A DNA stretch of 20,692 bases, taken from assembly GCA_028703175.1 (NCBI GenBank), contig JAQVNJ010000110.1, positions 1 to 20,692 of the forward strand, read 5' to 3'. The position numbers were made by a program, and so were the translations under genes. Source of the DNA: JAAYCB01 sp012744395 (lineage in GTDB: Bacteria; Planctomycetota; Planctomycetia; Pirellulales; Thermoguttaceae). How positions within the stretch are numbered: the stretch's first letter is position 1; each line of letters begins with the position of its first letter. Positions 16,388 through 20,692 of the stretch are shown piece by piece. The notes under the pieces were generated by a model. The model saw only the letters and a list, made by a program, of their open reading frames with translations. It was not told where the DNA came from and did not search any database.

Positions 16388-18556
16388 CTAGCAGCCGCGG
16401 ACCAGCCGGTCGACGACCAACTGGCGGAATTCGGGCGAGAGGTTGGCGAAGTAGGCCGTGAACCCGGTCACCCGCACCACCAGGTCCGGATACCGCGACG
16501 GGTCTTGATGCGCGGCCAGCAGTTGCTGGGCGTCGACGATGTTGATGTTGAACAGCGTCCCACCGAGGGCGAAATGCCCGAGAATCAAGCTGCTGACCAC
16601 ATCCACGGCGCCATCGGACTGGGCGATGCCGGGGTCGAGCTCCAGTTGGACGGGCGCCGTGTTTCCATAACCCGGCTGGATCGCGGCGATCGCCCTGACC
16701 ATCGCCGTGGCCGCGCCGTCGTCGCGGAATCCGGGCCGCGGATTGGCCCCGTGCGCGACCGGCTCGCCGGCACGGCGTCCGTCGGGCGTCGCCCCGACCT
16801 GCTTGCCCAGCCGCAGGGTGTCGGCCCAGGAGAACCAGCCGGGGATCATCCGCCGCCCGCCGGGGGTCGGCTTCTGCGTGACCAGCCGCGTGAAGAGTTG
16901 CGAGACCCGCAGCGCCCACTGATCGCCCCGCGAATCCCCTTCTCCGTAGTTGGGAGCCGTGCGCATCATCAGCCGCACGCGCTCGCCGTCCGGGCCCTGG
17001 AAATTGTTGCCGAGCTGCTCGGCGAGCTGCTCCCACGAGATTCGCCGCTGCTGTTCCACGCGGTGCTCGAGCGCGGCCAGCGCGTCGGCCACATTCGCCA
17101 GGCCCGCTCCGTCGACGCACATGTTGTACAGGTCGACACCGCCGTGGGTCACGTTCCGCCCCCGCTCGATCGGCCCGTGCGTGAGCAGGTTCAGCAGGAG
17201 TTCCGGCTCGTTCAGGTGCTGGTGGTCGAGCTGCCAGTCGATGCCCCGGGCGGTGCAGAGGACGGCCCGGCCGAGATGCTCCTCGAACCGCCGCCAGAGC
17301 GCGGCGACCGAGGGGTGGGGCTCTTCCCGCAGCATTTCGTCGAACGCCACCATCAAGACCTTGGCCACGTTGATCTTGACGGTGTCGTTCATCGTGTATT
17401 CCAAGCCCGGCAGGGCCATCCAATGGCAGCCCACGGCGATCCGCTGGCGGGCCAACTCGGCCGAGTAGCCGTTGCGCATGAAGCCCTCGACCAGGGCCTT
17501 GTCGCCGGAGAACCGCGGCCAGGCCTTGCGGTCCTCCAGCAGGTACTCGACGCCCTTGCGGAGCAGCCGCGGATCGAGCCCGTCGTGGACGCGGATCGTC
17601 AGGTTGCAGGTCGACTTCAGCCGGTGGGCCGCCTCGAGGATCAGGAACGACAGGCGGCTCGTCTGATCGCGGCCGTCCGGCGCCGGGCCGCCCAATTGAT
17701 AGTAGTGGGGATCGTTCAGCAGCAGGCAGGCCAGCAGGAAGATCGCATCCTCGTCGTCAATCCGGCCGGCGCGGCGGTCGCGTTCATAGTAGGAGCGCAA
17801 CAGTTCGTCGAGTTGGCCGCCGGCGCCGTCGCGGTTGTAGGTCCGCGAGGCCATGTTGAACCAGGCGATCCACTGGCAGGCTTCGCGGAGCGTCCGCGGA
17901 GGGCCCTCGATCAGCCAGCGGTTCACCTCGGCCATCTGGCGAAGGTTGGCCGCCAGCGCCGGGCTGGTCTCCCGCTCCAGGGCCGCCTCGATCGCCTCGA
18001 CCGTGCGGCGGATCCAGCCTTGGATCGCGCGGATCACCCGCTCTTCGGCCTCGTAGAATTCCGCTTTGTCGCACCCCTGCGCGGCCCGGCAACGGCGGAC
18101 CTTGGCCAGCAGGCCGCCCCATCCCAGTTCCAGGCCGATCCGATAGTCGGGCGCGAAGTGGGCGTCGTTGCCAATCCCTGAGATGATCCCGTAGCGCTGC
18201 TGGTCCGGCTTCAACGCGTCGTAATCGAATTCCGGGGGCCAGTTGGATTTCCGCAGGCGATTCAGCAGCACCATGTAGCGCCCGGCCAAGGCGTCCATCG
18301 GATCGACGTAGACCGGATGGCAGGCCATGAGGTCGCAGAAATTGTCGGCCCAACCCTGCAAGCCATAGAACGAACCGTTGGGATGGTTGGGTTTGGGCTG
18401 CCAGGCAAAATCCTCCGGCGGCAGCACCATCCCGTAATCGTCCTCGTTCATCGGACCGAGGCGGCGGAGTTTTTCCGCGGTCTGCGCTTCCTTCCGTTTG
18501 CGGAGATGCTTCAGCCGCGCGTCGTAGCCGGTTTCCGTCTGCACCGGGAGGGCCAT
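16388..18556 (-). CDS. Glycyl radical enzyme of the pyruvate formate-lyase family, substrate unknown
   Basis: 722 residues from the ATG at 18556. A TTG at 18577, overlapping the activase stop as TTGA, would add seven residues. The PFL-like barrel is seen in the block NRDGAGGQLDELLRSYYERD (242-261) and NLTIRVHDGLDPRLL. The active-site loop is AVGCHWMALPG with the thiyl-radical cysteine C377. The C-terminal glycyl-radical domain is FNINIVDAQQLLAAHQ (669-684) and LVVRVTGFTAYF, where G698 carries the radical. Common dehydratase-type GREs have G-C-x-E; here the residue two after the cysteine is Trp, and PFL's Cys-Cys pair is absent too. The enzyme therefore matches neither known active-site class. 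It follows its activase directly and precedes the GH38-like gene. It would act in the anoxic cytoplasm, probably on a product of sugar breakdown. No microcompartment genes are near. Confidence 0.92.
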   Translation of the reverse strand: MALPVQTETGYDARLKHLRKRKEAQTAEKLRRLGPMNEDDYGMVLPPEDFAWQPKPNHPNGSFYGLQGWADNFCDLMACHPVYVDPMDALAGRYMVLLNRLRKSNWPPEFDYDALKPDQQRYGIISGIGNDAHFAPDYRIGLELGWGGLLAKVRRCRAAQGCDKAEFYEAEERVIRAIQGWIRRTVEAIEAALERETSPALAANLRQMAEVNRWLIEGPPRTLREACQWIAWFNMASRTYNRDGAGGQLDELLRSYYERDRRAGRIDDEDAIFLLACLLLNDPHYYQLGGPAPDGRDQTSRLSFLILEAAHRLKSTCNLTIRVHDGLDPRLLRKGVEYLLEDRKAWPRFSGDKALVEGFMRNGYSAELARQRIAVGCHWMALPGLEYTMNDTVKINVAKVLMVAFDEMLREEPHPSVAALWRRFEEHLGRAVLCTARGIDWQLDHQHLNEPELLLNLLTHGPIERGRNVTHGGVDLYNMCVDGAGLANVADALAALEHRVEQQRRISWEQLAEQLGNNFQGPDGERVRLMMRTAPNYGEGDSRGDQWALRVSQLFTRLVTQKPTPGGRRMIPGWFSWADTLRLGKQVGATPDGRRAGEPVAHGANPRPGFRDDGAATAMVRAIAAIQPGYGNTAPVQLELDPGIAQSDGAVDVVSSLILGHFALGGTLFNINIVDAQQLLAAHQDPSRYPDLVVRVTGFTAYFANLSPEFRQLVVDRLVRGC

Positions 18557-18573
18557 GTTGAAAGGTTCCGTGT

Positions 18574-19533
18574 TCAAGGGGGGCTGTTCTGTGCCGGGGC
18601 GCCGGTTCCGCGGTCAACGGCCGGCTGGGCCGTGCCGGCGACCCGGACGACGTAGCCGGGGCGCGCCGCTGTCGCGGCCAGCGCGGCGAGTTCGGCCGCC
18701 GTGGGTGCGTGGAACTCGGGCGGCGGACGATCGAGTCCGAGGGCCTCGTGTTTTCCCTTGCCCAGCGGATGGTAAGGCAAAAGCTCGTATTGCCGCACGT
18801 TGCGCAACGTGGCGAGGAAATCGGCGATTGCCCCGATCTGCTCCGGCCGCTGGTTGACGCCGACCACGACCGGCGTGCGGACCACGAGGGGCTTGTTCAA
18901 GGCGTCGAGCCGCCGCAGGTTGTCCAGCGTCCGCGCGTTCGACGCGCCGGTCCAGGCCCGGTGCGCCGCGTCGTCCATGATTTTAACGTCGGCCAGGAAC
19001 AGGTCCACAAGGGGAACCAGCGGTTCGACGACTTTCCAGGGCCGGGCCAGGTTGGTTTCGATCGCCGTGTGGACTGCTTCGCGGCGGCAGAGTCGCAGGA
19101 TTTCGCAAGCGAACTCGGCCTGGAGGAGCGGTTCGCCGCCGGAGACCGTCAGGCCGCCGGCCGGCTGATAGAACGGACGATCGGCAAGCACCTCGGCCAC
19201 GACGGATTCCGCCGTGCGTTGCTCGCCGACCAGCACGAGCGATTTGGCGTAGCACGTCTCGACGCATCGGCCGCAGGCCACGCAGCGCTCGCGATGGTAG
19301 CGGTGGGCCGATCCGGAGAATTCGTGCGCGGCGTGCTGGCAGGCCGCGGCGCAAGCGCGGCACCCGATGCAGCGTTCGGGAAAGACCTGGATTTCCGGCT
19401 CGCGGCGATAGGTCTCGGGATTGTGGCACCAGGGGCAGTGCATCTGGCAGCCCTTCAAGAACACGGTGGTGCGAATCCCGGGTCCATCATGGACCGAGAA
19501 GCGTTGAATATGGGTAACCACTCCGTTAATCAT
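18574..19533 (-). CDS. Glycyl-radical enzyme activating protein (radical SAM)
   Basis: A 319-residue activase that uses S-adenosylmethionine and a [4Fe-4S] cluster to place the radical on G698 of the adjacent enzyme. It shows the N-terminal IQRFSVHDGPGIRT motif and the radical-SAM CxxxCxxC (C29, C33, C36). An inserted ferredoxin-like domain has two 4Cys sets (C55/58/61/65 and C84/87/90/94), typical of activases for GREs other than PFL itself. It also has SGGEPLLQ (GGEP, 132-135), binding SAM, and the C-terminal YELLPYHPLGKGK. The ATG at 19533 has GAGGA seven nt upstream; a GTG directly before it is less likely. Its stop lies 17 nt before the GRE ATG, so the two are co-translated. It is the first gene of the operon and starts immediately after a repeat array. 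Confidence 0.95.
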   Translation of the reverse strand: MINGVVTHIQRFSVHDGPGIRTTVFLKGCQMHCPWCHNPETYRREPEIQVFPERCIGCRACAAACQHAAHEFSGSAHRYHRERCVACGRCVETCYAKSLVLVGEQRTAESVVAEVLADRPFYQPAGGLTVSGGEPLLQAEFACEILRLCRREAVHTAIETNLARPWKVVEPLVPLVDLFLADVKIMDDAAHRAWTGASNARTLDNLRRLDALNKPLVVRTPVVVGVNQRPEQIGAIADFLATLRNVRQYELLPYHPLGKGKHEALGLDRPPPEFHAPTAAELAALAATAARPGYVVRVAGTAQPAVDRGTGAPAQNSPP

Positions 19534-19535
19534 CA

Positions 19536-19881
19536 CAAAATCCTCATCAACTCGCCCGGCGGATCATTCACTCAAAAATCCCGCCGGCCCATCCGGCGGC
19601 TCGCGCGCCACCCAAAAATCCCGCCGGCTCGCCCGGCGGATCGTTCGGTTTCCCACTACCTCCGCCGGCTCGCGCGCCACCCAAAAATCCCGCCGGCTTG
19701 CCCGGCGGATCGTTCGGTTTCCCACTACCTCCGCCGGCTCGCGCGCCACCCAAAAATCCCGCCGGCTTGCCCGGCGGATCGTTCGGTTTCCCACTACCTC
19801 CGCCGGCTCGCGCGCCACCCAAAAATCCCGCCGGCTCGCCCGGCGGATCGTTCACCCAAAATCCCGCCGGCCCTCCGGCGG
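19536..19881 (-). repeat. 69-bp tandem repeat array of GC palindromes
   Basis: Three consecutive near-identical 69-bp units run from 19614 to 19820, shown by identical spacing of AAAAATCC at 19614, 19683, 19752 and 19821. Truncated units flank them on both sides: AAAAATCC at 19574 and AAAATCC at 19858. Each unit has a full palindrome CCGCCGG-N5-CCGGCGG, a half palindrome CCGCCGGCTCG and the linker TTTCCCACTACC. A seventh, degenerate unit (19536-19564) keeps AAAATCC and CTCGCCCGGCGGATC, but its left arm is replaced by TCATCAA. The array lies between the transposase gene and the activase gene and abuts the activase start. Confidence 0.93.
19574..19881 (-). terminator. Six terminator-like hairpins in series
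   Basis: On the minus strand each palindrome reads CCGCCGG-loop-CCGGCGG-GA-TTTT(T), a 7-bp GC stem followed by a T-run, as in Rho-independent terminators. Plus-strand stem positions are 19581-19599, 19621-19639, 19690-19708, 19759-19777, 19828-19846 and 19864-19881. The T-run is on the minus-strand exit side only, so the polarity matches transcription leaving the transposase gene towards the GRE operon. The T-runs are short (four or five), so each single one may be leaky. Confidence 0.6.
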
Positions 19882-19894
19882 CTCCAGCTTCCCA

Positions 19895-20584
19895 CTACTC
19901 AGCCACCCTCTCCCATCGCTCCAGATACGCACTGATCGCATTCGACGACAGATTTCCAAACGATCCGATGTAGGCGCTCGTTTGCCAAAGGCGTTCCACG
20001 CCCGCCCTGACTACGGTGTCGGCGAACTCGTCCCACATTTTCTCCTGTGCCGCATTCATCATGGCGGTGACGATCTCCGCCGGGCTCCTGCCGGGATGCA
20101 AGGCGAGCGCCACGTGGACGTGATCCGGCAAGAACGAGACCTTGTCGATCACCATCCGGCGATCTGCCTGAACTGCCCGCCAACAACCGCATACGGCTTC
20201 AGCCGCGGTTGGACCGAACACGCCTCGACGAAACCATGTTGCCAGCACAACGTGGTATCGGAGCGCGGTTACGGCGTGATCCGTCTCCAGAATTCGCCGC
20301 GACTGGCGCGTTCGTTCAAACTTCTGCACGAACACAGGCGAGCGGGCGCGGGCGGCGTACCCGTGATGCTCCGCCTGCTGCTGGAGATAGTCTTCGACCG
20401 CTTCCGCAGTGGATTGTCCGGTAGTCGCCGCGAAATACCCGCGGCCGAGCGATCTCTCGGGCCGCGCCACTCGGTCTTGCTCGCGGAGCCACTTACTAAT
20501 GCGGCCCTTCATCTTACTTATCGCGGAAGAGACGGCCTCCGTTGGCTGGAGACTGACCAATACGCGTACCTCTGTATGTGTCAA
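19895..20584 (-). CDS. RAYT / IS200-like Y1 transposase with two lobes (5' end uncertain)
   Basis: The protein reads as two joined Y1-transposase units. Lobe 1 (residues about 5-90) is a C-terminal half: LVSLQPTEAVSSAISKMKGR, WLREQ, GRGYFAATTG and EAVEDYLQQQAEHHGY with Y66 in the catalytic-tyrosine helix. The upstream HUH pair is absent, with EVRV at the expected place. Lobe 2 (about 103-229) is complete: LRYHVVLATWFRRGVF, the HUH motif FLPDHVHVAL (H155, H157), LWQTSAYIGSFGN and the helix ending ISAYLERW (Y220). Such enzymes cut and join single-stranded DNA at hairpins. The first possible start is a TTG at 20584. The frame has no stop up to the window edge, but the sequence there is low-complexity, so the real start is not settled. 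The gene ends 14 nt before the repeat array. Confidence 0.8.
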   Translation of the reverse strand: MTHTEVRVLVSLQPTEAVSSAISKMKGRISKWLREQDRVARPERSLGRGYFAATTGQSTAEAVEDYLQQQAEHHGYAARARSPVFVQKFERTRQSRRILETDHAVTALRYHVVLATWFRRGVFGPTAAEAVCGCWRAVQADRRMVIDKVSFLPDHVHVALALHPGRSPAEIVTAMMNAAQEKMWDEFADTVVRAGVERLWQTSAYIGSFGNLSSNAISAYLERWERVAE

Positions 20585-20648
20585 CTGGGGAGCGTGGATG
20601 TTGTTGGTTTTTTCTTCAGGACCGGAACGGAGAAGAGGGTAGGGGGTG

Positions 20649-20688
20649 CAGGGGGAGGGGCCTCGTCCCCCTGCTCGCCCGCACGAGG
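20649..20688. repeat. Overlapping GC-rich hairpins upstream of the transposase
   Basis: CAGGGGG (20649-20655) pairs with CCCCCTG (20667-20673), and CCTCGT (20661-20666) pairs with ACGAGG (20683-20688). The two stems exclude each other in part. They may mark the left end of the transposase element. The window stops here, so the far side is unseen. Confidence 0.35.
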
Positions 20689-20692
20689 CGGG

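Noticed and set aside
16374..17423. Extension of the GH38-like frame by 350 residues upstream of 16373
   Set aside because: The extension overlaps the GRE gene in another frame and is Arg/Gly/Ala-rich noise; the ATG at 16373 is followed by a lipoprotein signal and preceded by GAGGA.
16388..19533. Bacterial microcompartment of the glycyl-radical type
   Set aside because: No shell proteins, aldehyde or alcohol dehydrogenase or phosphotransacylase genes in the window, and no encapsulation extension is seen at the N-terminus of the GRE.
19564..19855. Repetitive frames on the minus strand through the 69-bp array (for example repeated AREPAEVVGNRTIRRA)
   Set aside because: 69 is divisible by three, so any open frame repeats; the peptide only reflects the DNA repeat and has no start signal.
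19536..19881. CRISPR array
   Set aside because: Whole 69-bp units are repeated without variable spacers, and no cas gene is present.

Overview
The window is GC-rich chromosomal DNA, most likely from a member of the Planctomycetota or a close PVC relative. This rests on gene content: secreted right-handed beta-helix proteins, a DUF4091 protein, a GH38-like lipoprotein with fibronectin type III domains, an orphan ECF sigma factor, a RAYT-type transposase and several short palindromic repeats. There is no phylogenetic marker such as rRNA, so the assignment is an inference.

Left part (1-7600). The 3' end of a beta-helix protein gene is followed by a palindrome-bounded spacer. Next, on the minus strand, come a nucleoside transporter of the CNT family and a tagaturonate reductase (UxaB-like) that appears to have lost about 90 C-terminal residues exactly where the palindromic spacer begins. 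Then follow a degenerate inverted-repeat element, an ECF sigma factor (+), serC (-), an orphan ABC-2 type permease (+), a tRNA-Arg(ACG) and a small membrane protein (+) ended by a perfect 13-bp hairpin.

Middle (7600-9800). About 500 bp of gene-free sequence contains three clear inverted repeats. It leads into a secreted DUF4091 protein on the plus strand, which converges on a long minus-strand cluster.

Right part (9800-19533). Four minus-strand genes lie head to tail, in transcription order: a glycyl-radical-enzyme activase, a glycyl radical enzyme (GRE) of the pyruvate formate-lyase type, a GH38 alpha-mannosidase-like lipoprotein and a beta-helix protein with a carbohydrate-binding-like domain. 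The first three are tightly packed (gaps of 17 and 14 nt) and the fourth follows after 101 nt. The GRE keeps the glycyl-radical loop and the active-site cysteine. It lacks the glutamate two residues after the cysteine that is common in GRE dehydratases and related C-X lyases, so its substrate cannot be assigned. The layout suggests that cell-envelope or secreted glycan breakdown is linked to a cytoplasmic, anaerobic radical reaction. This GRE module is my main candidate for an undescribed system.

Right edge (19536-20692). A 69-bp tandem repeat array separates the GRE operon from a two-lobed IS200-like (RAYT) transposase gene. Read in the direction of the operon, each unit is a GC hairpin followed by a T-run, that is, a terminator-like structure. 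Six complete hairpins stand in series, and a seventh degenerate unit contains the ribosome binding site of the activase. The repeat units resemble the 3' end of the transposase gene, as expected if they descend from its right end.
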